Shown here: positions 1 to 7,953 of the stretch, piece by piece | How the letters are laid out: each line of letters begins with the position of its first letter | Position numbering within the stretch: the first letter of the stretch is position 1 | Assembly: GCF_923079645.1 (NCBI RefSeq) | Contig: NZ_CAKLPY010000002.1 | Coordinates: 310,001 to 374,000, forward strand | From: Emticicia aquatica | GTDB lineage: Bacteria > Bacteroidota > Bacteroidia > Cytophagales > Spirosomataceae | DNA length: 64,000 bases | Reading direction: 5' to 3' | Program-made: the position numbers and the translations under genes | The notes under the pieces: model-generated | Databases searched by the model: none | What the model saw: the letters and a program-made list of their open reading frames with translations, nothing else | Told to the model about the DNA's origin: nothing

Positions 1-433
1 ACTCGTTACTGGAAACGATTATGCTGTTGAAGTTTCGGTTGGTAGAAATGATGCATTAAACGGTTTATTACTAAAAGGCAATGGAAAAGGTTCTTTTGAA
101 GCGGTTTCACTTGATAAAAGTGGTTATTGTGTAACTGGAGATGCTAAAAGTTTAGTGAAAATAATGAATCCAAAAGGACAACTATTGACCGTAACTTCTC
201 AAAATAAAAACATCTTGAAATTCTTTGAATACCACTTTCCTGTTAAAACCGTTGCACTTCAACCAAACGAAACTACGGTTCTATTGAAATTCAAAAACGG
301 TAAAACAAGAAGGGAAGAAATCGGATTTGGTTCTTCATTTTTATCACAATCAGCTCATAATTTAACGATAAGTTCGGATATTCTGAGTGCCGAAATTATT
401 GATACAAAAGGTGCTAAAAGAATCATTAAATAA
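1..433 (+). CDS. VCBS/FG-GAP repeat (CRTAC1-like) protein, C-terminal part
   Basis: The window starts inside this gene. The frame from base 2 is open to the TAA at 431-433 and shows about 143 C-terminal residues. The visible part contains VEVSVGRNDALNGLLLKG and a following SGYCVTGDAKSLVK, wording I recognise from the end of large Bacteroidota VCBS repeat proteins of the CRTAC1 type, which are exported, beta-propeller-like and often next to SusC/SusD genes. An ATG at 155 is internal to the open frame and is not the start. The substrate cannot be told from this fragment. Family call is by recalled similarity; the propeller repeats themselves lie outside the window. Confidence 0.72.
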   Translation, partial: LVTGNDYAVEVSVGRNDALNGLLLKGNGKGSFEAVSLDKSGYCVTGDAKSLVKIMNPKGQLLTVTSQNKNILKFFEYHFPVKTVALQPNETTVLLKFKNGKTRREEIGFGSSFLSQSAHNLTISSDILSAEIIDTKGAKRIIK

Positions 434-447
434 TATCGTGAGGCGTT

Positions 448-480
448 GAGGCGTGATACAAAAAGGTTGTATCACGCCTC
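448..480. terminator. Perfect 14-bp hairpin, probable terminator
   Basis: Arms 448-461 (GAGGCGTGATACAA) and 467-480 are perfect reverse complements around a 5-nt loop. It lies 14 nt after the stop of the VCBS protein and 45 nt before the next start. There is no T-tract after it, so terminator is the likeliest reading but an operator is possible. The inner bases GATACAA/TTGTATC also occur in the palindrome at 2962-3002. Confidence 0.55.
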
Positions 481-525
481 ATTGGGTATAAAACTATTCA
501 ATACTAATCCTTAAACACAAATACA

Positions 526-2133
526 ATGAAAACGGGAATTCAGTTTTTGATTATTCTTTTGCTTTCATTTTCGGCATTTTCCCAAAATACAAGCTGGGAA
601 ATTAGCGGAAAAGTTGCCGAAAAAAGTAAAATCCCCGTTCCATTTGCCAATGTTTATGTCAATAACACAAGTATTGGCACAACAACTAACCAAAATGGTT
701 TTTTTTCGCTAAAAATTCCTGCACGCTTTCAAAAAATAGATTTAATTATTTCATTCGTTGGTTATGAAACGCTCAAGAAAACGCTTATAAAATCTGATAC
801 AAAAACGCAAAATCTTTCTTTCACTTTACAAAACGGTTTAGAACTCAAAGAAGTAAAAGTAATAGCTCAACACGATAAAGAATGGAGAAAAAAATGGAAA
901 ATTTTTAATCGTGGACTTTTAGGAGAATCTGAATATTTCAAAGATTGTAAAATCTTGAATCCTGAGGTGATTGTATTGACTTACGATAAAAATAAAAAAG
1001 TTGTAGCGACCGCTCGTGAACCAATAATCATTCAAAATGATGCTTTTGGACTTAAAATAAAGTTTCAAATGGATAGATTTGAATCGGATGGTGAAAAAAC
1101 ATATTTTTCAGGATTAAAATATTTTGAAAAAAATAACCCAATTTCTCCAATAGATGAAAAACGTTGGGAAAAACATAAAAAGAAATCATATCGAGATTCT
1201 TTTAGAAGTTTTTTGGTCGCGTTAAAAGATAATAAACTTCAAGAAAGCGGATTTGCGGTTTTTAAAGTTCTAGCACCAAAACAAATGTATTTCGGAAGAA
1301 CAACAGTTGAACAAGAAATAAAAGACGGTACTTTAAAACCTTGCGAAGCGAAAGAGATTTGTATGTTCGACCGAGAAACAGAGGAATTTATCTTCTATTC
1401 TGAGTATCCACTCATGGTTTTTGTAACAAATCGCTTCAATCCAATAAAAATATTTTATGATTATCCGTATTATTATTCAGTCGTTAATTTAGTCAATTTT
1501 CATGCTAGTTTTGGAGAAAATGGTTGGCTCTCAAAACCAAATGGCATTTTAATTAATGGTTATTGGGGACGAGAAGGATTTGCAAACATGCTTCCCGATG
1601 ACTATTTCCCAGAAGATTTTCACCAACTAGATAGTACTTTAGCAGAAACAAACATAAGAACGATTGCAGCAATTGCTCCACGTGGATTCAAAACAGATTC
1701 GATACCATTAAAAGAAATCATTACTCAAGGAGTAGTTTATGATTCTAAACCTGTTTCAGAGTTAAAAGAAGAAAGGAAAGAATTTGCTATCGTTTCTAAC
1801 GATATTAATGTAAAAATAAGCGAAAATGATTACAATTTAAGTGTTTTTGACTTACTTCGCCGCATTCCAGGAATGGTCGTTACAAATGTACAAGGTCAAT
1901 ATACAATACATTTTCGGAGTACAAATACAAATCTTGGTGGTGGAGGTGGCTCAATTACACCCGCTTTGGTTCTTGATGGAACTTTCATTGACGGCGAAGA
2001 AACTGTCATGAATATTCTCAATAGTTTGAATGTCAGAGATATTAAAGAATTGGGAGCTGTTAAGTACGGAAATAGTGCGGCATTTGGTTCTAGAGGAGCT
2101 AACGGTACGATTGTAATTACTACTAATAAGTAA
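526..2133 (+). CDS. CarboxypepD_reg-like plus TonB-receptor plug protein without a barrel
   Basis: A 535-residue exported protein: signal peptide at residues 1-19 ending SAFSQ, then a carboxypeptidase-regulatory-like beta-sandwich (about 25-110, with PFANVYVNNTSIGTTTNQNG and the following SFVGYE), a middle region of about 300 residues I do not recognise, and a TonB-dependent-receptor plug at about 435-535 (DLLRRIPGMVV, TPALVLDG, GAVKYGNSAAFGSRGANG). In SusC-like receptors the plug is followed by a 22-strand barrel; here the gene stops straight after the plug end (GTIVITTNK). It cannot be a transporter by itself. It may be an outer-membrane-associated accessory or a stand-alone signalling/adaptor domain. 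No frameshifted barrel follows: the next gene is convergent. ATTCAAT lies at 496-502 in the leader. Confidence 0.8.
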   Translation: MKTGIQFLIILLLSFSAFSQNTSWEISGKVAEKSKIPVPFANVYVNNTSIGTTTNQNGFFSLKIPARFQKIDLIISFVGYETLKKTLIKSDTKTQNLSFTLQNGLELKEVKVIAQHDKEWRKKWKIFNRGLLGESEYFKDCKILNPEVIVLTYDKNKKVVATAREPIIIQNDAFGLKIKFQMDRFESDGEKTYFSGLKYFEKNNPISPIDEKRWEKHKKKSYRDSFRSFLVALKDNKLQESGFAVFKVLAPKQMYFGRTTVEQEIKDGTLKPCEAKEICMFDRETEEFIFYSEYPLMVFVTNRFNPIKIFYDYPYYYSVVNLVNFHASFGENGWLSKPNGILINGYWGREGFANMLPDDYFPEDFHQLDSTLAETNIRTIAAIAPRGFKTDSIPLKEIITQGVVYDSKPVSELKEERKEFAIVSNDINVKISENDYNLSVFDLLRRIPGMVVTNVQGQYTIHFRSTNTNLGGGGGSITPALVLDGTFIDGEETVMNILNSLNVRDIKELGAVKYGNSAAFGSRGANGTIVITTNK

Positions 2134-2135
2134 TA

Positions 2136-2174
2136 ATAATGCTTTGGCTGTTATTCCTTCATCCAAAGCATTAT
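2136..2174. terminator. Convergent-gene hairpin terminator
   Basis: Perfect 12-bp arms (2136-2147 ATAATGCTTTGG, 2163-2174) around a 15-nt loop, between the converging ends of the plug protein (2133) and the Nudix regulator (2183). It can serve both strands; T-tracts are weak. Confidence 0.65.
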
Positions 2175-2182
2175 CTAATTAT

Positions 2183-2911
2183 TTAATCTCTTACAAAACG
2201 ATATAAATAAGGAGCTTTATTAGCAGCTCCAGTCATTTTCTTTTCAATTCTTTCCAAAATACCTAAACTAAGAATTTTTCGTTGAAAATTTGACCGAACC
2301 AATTTTTCTCCCAAAATCGTTTCGTAAAGGTTTTGAATTTCATTCATTGTAAATGTTGTTGGAAGCAAATTAAAACCAACCAATTTATCATAAATCATCA
2401 AACGCAAAGTTTCAAGAGCTTTCTCAAAAATTTGGTTGTGGTCAAACATCAAATGCGGTATTTTATCCAAATCGTACCATTGGCAAGAATCCGACAAGTC
2501 ATCAGGAGTTGGAATCACTTTCGAGAAATCAACTAAGGCATAATAGCCAATAGAAATAAAACGATTCAATAAAAAATGGTTTGGTTTTAAGTTAATACCA
2601 CTCGCTGACATTATTTGTTGATGCGTCTCATCATTTCTTCGATTTTTACATCCAAAAACATGAAACTGCTCTAAATAAATATCTTTCAAACCCGTTCTAT
2701 CTTCCAAAACTCTTTGAGCAGCATCTTCTAAATCTTCATCCAAATTAATAAATCCACCAGGTAAAGCGTAGTAATTAGTATTCTTATACTTTAAAAGTAA
2801 AATTTTTAATTGATTATTGTGGAAGCCAAATATCACACAATCAATCGAAACACTAGGAAGTAATCGGGTTTTATTTTCCCAGTAATCTTTCAGGTCAGTA
2901 TTTTCAGTCAT
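2183..2911 (-). CDS. NrtR/AraR-like transcriptional regulator (Nudix domain plus winged helix)
   Basis: 242 residues, the usual length of Nudix-related regulators. Residues about 20-150 form a Nudix fold (VSIDCVIFGF, LKILLLKYK, YYALPGGFINLDEDLEDAAQ) and about 155-242 a C-terminal winged-helix segment (FTMNEIQNLYETILGE, FQRKILSLGILE). The Nudix box reads G-x5-E then R-V-L-E-D-R-T-G-L, so the REUxEE glutamates needed for hydrolysis are mostly replaced, as expected for a sensor rather than an enzyme. Family members bind ADP-ribose derivatives or sugars; in Bacteroidota some control arabinose use. The gene is divergent from the sugar dehydrogenase at 3180, with a perfect palindrome between them, and has a consensus promoter (2928-2958). 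The ligand is unknown. Confidence 0.82.
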   Translation of the reverse strand: MTENTDLKDYWENKTRLLPSVSIDCVIFGFHNNQLKILLLKYKNTNYYALPGGFINLDEDLEDAAQRVLEDRTGLKDIYLEQFHVFGCKNRRNDETHQQIMSASGINLKPNHFLLNRFISIGYYALVDFSKVIPTPDDLSDSCQWYDLDKIPHLMFDHNQIFEKALETLRLMIYDKLVGFNLLPTTFTMNEIQNLYETILGEKLVRSNFQRKILSLGILERIEKKMTGAANKAPYLYRFVRD

Positions 2912-2927
2912 AGAACTTAGATTTATA

Positions 2928-2958
2928 CAAAAATAAAGAAATATTTGTAATTATCAAA
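2928..2958 (-). promoter_or_regulatory. Consensus Bacteroidota promoter of the Nudix regulator
   Basis: On the minus strand TTTG (2958-2955), a 19-nt spacer and TATTTTTG (2935-2928) match the TTTG-N19-TAnnTTTG consensus. The start of transcription would fall near 2921, about 10 nt before the ATG at 2911. The -33 element lies only 3 nt from the palindrome at 2962-3002. Confidence 0.7.
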
Positions 2959-2961
2959 GAA

Positions 2962-3002
2962 AGACACTATTATTGTATCTATTTGATACAATAATAGTGT
3001 CT
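2962..3002. promoter_or_regulatory. Perfect 41-bp palindrome, probable operator
   Basis: Arms of 18 bp (2962-2979 AGACACTATTATTGTATC and 2985-3002) are perfect reverse complements around TATTT. The site is between two divergent genes, so it is not a terminator of either. It abuts the -33 element of the Nudix regulator and lies about 180 nt upstream of the sugar dehydrogenase start. The simplest reading is the binding site of the regulator at 2183-2911. Confidence 0.6.
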
Positions 3003-3179
3003 CTTGAAAAACTAGCTTTAAGTAGATTAATTGTCATACTTTTAAAATCATAGTACAAAAAATCCTTCAAATAAGCCTATTCGTCGAGAACTTTAGCTAT
3101 TGTGCCGATTTATCATTTCACAATCCTCAGTTATTTGCATTTTTGTTTATTAATTATACTCAACCATAACCATGGTATC

Positions 3180-6038
3180 ATGAAGTTTCAACTCCAATAT
3201 TTCAAAAAAATGCAGCGTACAAAAAACATCCTACAATCGTTGATTTTTACTATCTCAACGTTATGTACTTTTAACAATTTTGCCCAAAAAGCTCCCGATG
3301 AAAATCGCTTCACAAAAGTGGTTTTAGGTGATAAATTAGATGAGCCAATGGAAATGACTTTGCTTAAAGATGGCAGAGTACTTTTTGTTGAACGCAAAGG
3401 TGCATTAAAACAATTCGACCCAAATACAGGAGTAATCAAAACTTTGGCAACGATTCCAGTAAACACAAAATATACCAATGCAAAAGGGGTAAAACGTGAA
3501 GCAGAAGAAGGATTAATGGGATTGGTTCATGACCCAAATTTTGAGCAAAATCACTGGATTTATATGTATTATGCAGATACAGACGTGAATCAACATGTTT
3601 TAGCACGTTGGGAATTGCGTGGAGAAGAGTTGGTGGCTAGTTCAAAGAAAATAATGTTAACCGTACCAACACAACGTGAAGAATGCTGCCACACAGGTGG
3701 AGGAATGGTCTTTGATAAAGCAGGAAATCTGTATTTGACAGTTGGAAATAATACATCAAACAGTGGTACTGTTGGTTATGCTAACCTTGACGAAAGAAAA
3801 GGATGGGAATATTGGGATGACCAACGTGGGGCAGGAAATACAAACAGTTTAACAGGGAAAATTTTAAGAATCAAGCCCACAACGGATGTTGCTGAAGCAA
3901 ATGCTACATACAGCATACCAAAAGGAAATTTATACGAAACATTGCCAAATAATGGTGATGGTTTAGTAAAAAAAGAAATTTATACAATGGGACATCGTAA
4001 TCCATGGAGACCAACAATTGATAGCAAAACTGGGTATTTGTATTGGGGAGAAGTTGGTCCAGATGCCTCAGTTGATTCTGAGCAAGGCCCTCGTGGATAT
4101 GATGAATTTAACCAAGCACGCAAAGCAAGCAATTTTGGATGGCCGTATTTCATTGCTGATAACAAAGCCTATACTGATTGGGATTTTGAAACAGGTAAGC
4201 CTCGTCCAGACGCAAAATATGACCCAGCAAAACCAATCAATGATTCACCAAATAATACTGGCTTAAAACAGTTGCCTCCTGCACAAAAAGCTTTTATTTA
4301 TTATCCTTATGGTATCTCAGAAGAGTTCCCGTTAGTTGGTAGTTCGGGTAGAAGTGCAACTGGAGGCCCTGTTTTTCGTAAATCAGATTTCCCAAATGGA
4401 AAACGTGTTTTTCCTGATTATTATGAAGGTAAATGGTTAATCGTAGAGTTTATGCGTGGATGGATTATGTCTGTAACAATGGACGAAAATGGTGATTATA
4501 AATCAATGGAGCGTTTTATGCCAAATACGGATTTTGGTAGTGCCATTGATATGGATTTTGCTCCAGATGGCGACTTATATGTACTAGAATATGGTTCAGC
4601 ATGGTTTAGAGGAAACGAAAATGCAAGACTCGTTAAAGTGGAATATAATGGTGGAAATAGAATGCCAAAAGTAGTTGCAAAAGCAGATAACATGACGGGT
4701 TCTGTACCAATGAAAGTGAATCTAACTTCTAAAGGAACTGTTGACCCTGACGGCGATAAATTGAGCTATTTATGGGAAGTAAAAGGAAAAACTGGCAAAA
4801 AAGTTTTTAAAACAGAAAATGCAAGTGTATTATTTGACAAAGCAGGAATTTATGACATAACACTTACGGTGAAAGATGGCAAAGGTGAAGAAAACAGCGA
4901 GTCGTTTGAAATTAAAGTAGGAAACGAACCTCCAGCAGTGGCTTTCAACATCAAAAAAGGTAATAAAACTTTCTATTTCCCAAATAAACCAATCGATTAC
5001 GAAGTAAGTGTTTCTGACAAAGAAGATGGTAATTTGGCTAATGGCAAAATTAAACCAGAACAAGTAGCTATTAGCATTGATTATATGCCAATCGGATATG
5101 ATAAAATTGAAGCATCGCAAAATCACAGAGGCGTTGATGCGGTGGCATTTGCTTCAATGGGGGAACGTTTGATGAGTAAAAGTGATTGTAAATCTTGCCA
5201 CATCATCGATGTAAAATCAGTAGGGCCAAGCTTAAAAGATGTTGCTAACAAATATAAAGGCGATAGTAAAGCTGTTGAATACCTTTCTAAAAAAGTTATC
5301 AATGGTGGCGGTGGTGTTTGGGGCGACCACGTAATGGCAGCTCACCCACAAATTTCGATGGCAGAAGCAAATATTATGGTAGATTATATTTTGAATATCA
5401 ACGAGCCAAAAACAGCGAAATCTTTGCCAACTCAAGGAAGTTATGCAACCAAAATTCCTGAAGGACAAAAGACTAACGGAACATATATTTTACGTGCTGC
5501 ATACAAAGATAAAGGAACAAAAGTAATGAAGTCTTTGGCAACTGAAGATGTAATTGTTTTGAGAAACCCGACCTTAAATCCAGAATTAGCTGATAAATCG
5601 AAAGGTACACAATTAGTAATTACGCCAGGTAGGTCATTCTCGATGGTTGGTGATAACTCATATTTAGGTTATAATAATGTTGATTTAACAGGAATTAGTG
5701 AAATCGAAATTACAGCTCAAGCACAAACACGTGTTGGTGCTTCAGGTGGTGTAATCGAACTTCACCTTGATTCACCAACAGGTTCTTTGATTGGAACAAG
5801 CGAAAAAATTGAACCAAGAGAAATGAGAATGGGACCGCCTCCAGCAGCTCCTGCAGCTCCAGCGAATGGACAAGCGGCCGCTCCTGCTCCACGACCTAAT
5901 ATGAATAATAAATTAAAAATTGCAGTACCGCAAAATACAGGTCAACACGATTTATATTTAGTTTTCAAAAATGCCAATGCAAAAGAAAAACAAATCGTAA
6001 TGGCAGTTTCAGCAATCGAATTCAAAGCAAGCGAATAA
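3180..6038 (+). CDS. Secreted sugar dehydrogenase-like propeller + PKD + cytochrome c + CBM-like fusion
   Basis: Start chosen at 3180 (MKFQLQYF), 15 nt after an ATTCAACC-like element; 3210 is the other candidate. The product of about 952 residues has a signal region ending NNFAQ, then a glucose/sorbosone dehydrogenase-type six-bladed propeller (about 35-500: GRVLFVERKGAL, EEGLMGLVHDPNF, CCHTGGGMVFD, MGHRNPWRP, GPRGYDEFN). A PKD domain follows (about 510-605, DPDGDKLSYLWEV), then a monohaem cytochrome c with C670-K-S-C673-H674, and a C-terminal CBM6-like sandwich broken by a Pro/Ala-rich insert (MGPPPAAPAAPANGQ). Family members use PQQ to oxidise sugars; the fused haem would take the electrons. 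It acts outside the inner membrane. Substrate unknown. Confidence 0.85.
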   Translation: MKFQLQYFKKMQRTKNILQSLIFTISTLCTFNNFAQKAPDENRFTKVVLGDKLDEPMEMTLLKDGRVLFVERKGALKQFDPNTGVIKTLATIPVNTKYTNAKGVKREAEEGLMGLVHDPNFEQNHWIYMYYADTDVNQHVLARWELRGEELVASSKKIMLTVPTQREECCHTGGGMVFDKAGNLYLTVGNNTSNSGTVGYANLDERKGWEYWDDQRGAGNTNSLTGKILRIKPTTDVAEANATYSIPKGNLYETLPNNGDGLVKKEIYTMGHRNPWRPTIDSKTGYLYWGEVGPDASVDSEQGPRGYDEFNQARKASNFGWPYFIADNKAYTDWDFETGKPRPDAKYDPAKPINDSPNNTGLKQLPPAQKAFIYYPYGISEEFPLVGSSGRSATGGPVFRKSDFPNGKRVFPDYYEGKWLIVEFMRGWIMSVTMDENGDYKSMERFMPNTDFGSAIDMDFAPDGDLYVLEYGSAWFRGNENARLVKVEYNGGNRMPKVVAKADNMTGSVPMKVNLTSKGTVDPDGDKLSYLWEVKGKTGKKVFKTENASVLFDKAGIYDITLTVKDGKGEENSESFEIKVGNEPPAVAFNIKKGNKTFYFPNKPIDYEVSVSDKEDGNLANGKIKPEQVAISIDYMPIGYDKIEASQNHRGVDAVAFASMGERLMSKSDCKSCHIIDVKSVGPSLKDVANKYKGDSKAVEYLSKKVINGGGGVWGDHVMAAHPQISMAEANIMVDYILNINEPKTAKSLPTQGSYATKIPEGQKTNGTYILRAAYKDKGTKVMKSLATEDVIVLRNPTLNPELADKSKGTQLVITPGRSFSMVGDNSYLGYNNVDLTGISEIEITAQAQTRVGASGGVIELHLDSPTGSLIGTSEKIEPREMRMGPPPAAPAAPANGQAAAPAPRPNMNNKLKIAVPQNTGQHDLYLVFKNANAKEKQIVMAVSAIEFKASE

Positions 6039-6077
6039 CATTAAATTGAATAATAAACCCTAGAATAAATACAGTAT

Positions 6078-6113
6078 GGAGGATTGGGACTAAAAACCCA
6101 ATTCTCCTTTTTT
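6078..6113 (+). terminator. Rho-independent terminator
   Basis: An 11-bp stem with one mismatch (6078-6088 GGAGGATTGGG, 6097-6107) followed by six T, 40 nt after the sugar dehydrogenase stop. Confidence 0.85.
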
Positions 6114-6179
6114 CTAAAATATATTTTTTGTTTAAAACACAATGGCTCTGGCATATATTTAACCTTTGTTTTACTCAGA

Positions 6180-6187
6180 TATATTTG
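6180..6187 (+). promoter_or_regulatory. -7 box TATATTTG upstream of the esterase gene at 6258
   Basis: Exact TAnnTTTG match 70 nt before the ATG at 6258; transcription would start near 6194. No well-placed TTTG -33 element is seen. Confidence 0.45.
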
Positions 6188-6241
6188 ACTTCTCTCATTA
6201 TCAATAAGTTATATTTTTTGATTTATTCTAAATCAATCACT

Positions 6242-6249
6242 ATTCAACC
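6242..6249 (+). promoter_or_regulatory. ATTCAACC leader element
   Basis: Exact copy of the recurrent 8-mer, 8 nt before the ATG at 6258. Confidence 0.5.
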
Positions 6250-6257
6250 TCAACACT

Positions 6258-7940
6258 ATGAAATTCTCAAAAAACCTCATTTTTGTAATACTATTGGGTA
6301 TCACAATGAGTATAAATAGTCTTGCTCAAAAGCTTCCTTCTGGGCCACAAGTTTTGACATTTCATTCGGATGTTGATGATACCGAACAGCCTTATGGCTT
6401 GTATTTGCCAAAGAATTATAATCCAAAAAAGAAATATCCATTCGTTGTAATGCTTCATGGAGCGGGATCAAACCATCGTTTGTCATTGCGAAGGGTATTT
6501 GGTAAAAGCAATGCTCAAGGTGAATCAGATGTGGAAGCAAGTCGCTATTTTCCAGAATGGAAAGACGTAGATTACATCGTAGTTTCTTCATTTGCTCGTG
6601 GCACAATAGGCTACCAAGGTGTAGTTGAAAAAGATGTGATGGACATGATTGCCGACGCAAAAAAACGATTTTCTATTGACGAAAACCGAACTTATCTGAC
6701 AGGGCTTTCGATGGGAGGCGGTGGCACAATGTGGATTGGGCTGAGTCATCCAGATATTTGGGCAGCCATTGCACCTGTATGTCCTGCTCCTCCTGCTGGA
6801 ACGCTCGAATTAGTACCGAATGCACTCAATTTTCCTGTTTATTTCTTTCAAGGAGACAAAGATCCAGCAGTAAATGTTGATTCAACACGTAAATGGGTAA
6901 AACGCTTGAAAGATGCTGGCACGCAAGTAGAATATACAGAATATCCAGGTGTACAACATAATAGTTGGGAAAATGCCTACAAAGACGAATTCATCTTTGA
7001 TTGGTTTGCAAAATTCAAACGTAATCCTTTTCCTGAAAGAGTACGTTTCGCAACAAGTCAATACAAACATAGCAAATCATATTGGGTAAAGTTGAACGAA
7101 TTTACGGTAGGAAAAACCGCTTTAATTGATGCGAAATTTACGGCAAAAAATCACATTGAAATCGTAACTTCAGAGCTTAATACTTTCAGTTTAAACCTCG
7201 AAAATCACCCAAAATTTAAATCAAAAAATCAACTAGAAGTAATAATTGATGGAAAATCAATAAATACACTAACAGGAAATACGGTTACATTTTCTAAAAA
7301 AACTGGTACTTGGACTGAAATTACTTTTTCACCCGAAGAATTGTCGAAAAAAGAAGGGGCTGAAGGCCCAATGACTGAAGCCATTGCAGACCGTCACATT
7401 TATGTTTACGGCACAGCAGGAAATCCATCATCAGAAGAATTAGCAAAACGTCGAGCAGATGCCCAAAAAGCAGCAGAATGGTCTGTTTATCGTGGTGATT
7501 TCTTGGGTAGAGTGATGGTTTTTCCAAGAACCTTGAGTGATAAAGAAGTACGTCCAAGCGATATTGAAGCATCAAATTTGATACTATTTGGAACAAAAGA
7601 AACCAATACATTAATTGGAAAATTTGCCGATAAATTACCCATTCATCTCAATTCTTCTGCAACAGATTATGGTCTTGCATACACTTTCCCTGTAGGAAAT
7701 CATTATGTTTTGGTTAACTCTGGTTTACCGTGGTGGACAGTTCCTGAAATGACAAACGGCGTTCCGACTCGCCAAGGCTCACCAGCAGCCATGAATGCAC
7801 TTGGAAGATTTCAAGATTTTATACTTTTCAAAGGAAGCAATACAAACATTATTTCGGGAGGAAGATTCGACAATAATTGGAAACTTCCAAATATTGAAGC
7901 AGAAAAACTAAAGAACTCTGGTGTAATTATACTAAAATAA
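6258..7940 (+). CDS. Exported alpha/beta-hydrolase (PHB-depolymerase/feruloyl-esterase-like)
   Basis: 560 residues with a signal peptide (about 1-23, ending NSLAQ). Residues about 30-255 form an alpha/beta-hydrolase: oxyanion strand FVVMLHGAGSNHR, nucleophile elbow GLSMGGGG with Ser151, acid loop FQGDKDPAVN and catalytic His in GVQHNSW. This pattern fits S9/esterase proteins of the polyhydroxybutyrate-depolymerase, acetyl-xylan-esterase and feruloyl-esterase type. The C-terminal 300 residues are probably beta-rich and also occur in related Bacteroidota proteins; I cannot assign a function. It starts a unit with the next two genes (gaps 13 and 17 nt). Likely periplasmic; ester substrate unknown. 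Confidence 0.82.
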   Translation: MKFSKNLIFVILLGITMSINSLAQKLPSGPQVLTFHSDVDDTEQPYGLYLPKNYNPKKKYPFVVMLHGAGSNHRLSLRRVFGKSNAQGESDVEASRYFPEWKDVDYIVVSSFARGTIGYQGVVEKDVMDMIADAKKRFSIDENRTYLTGLSMGGGGTMWIGLSHPDIWAAIAPVCPAPPAGTLELVPNALNFPVYFFQGDKDPAVNVDSTRKWVKRLKDAGTQVEYTEYPGVQHNSWENAYKDEFIFDWFAKFKRNPFPERVRFATSQYKHSKSYWVKLNEFTVGKTALIDAKFTAKNHIEIVTSELNTFSLNLENHPKFKSKNQLEVIIDGKSINTLTGNTVTFSKKTGTWTEITFSPEELSKKEGAEGPMTEAIADRHIYVYGTAGNPSSEELAKRRADAQKAAEWSVYRGDFLGRVMVFPRTLSDKEVRPSDIEASNLILFGTKETNTLIGKFADKLPIHLNSSATDYGLAYTFPVGNHYVLVNSGLPWWTVPEMTNGVPTRQGSPAAMNALGRFQDFILFKGSNTNIISGGRFDNNWKLPNIEAEKLKNSGVIILK

Positions 7941-7953
7941 CACAGCAAAAGGA

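Noticed and set aside
3102..3179. N-terminal extension of the sugar dehydrogenase from 3102
   Set aside because: Hydrophobic but precedes a second signal-like segment, and the ATTCAACC-like element lies inside it; 3180 preferred.
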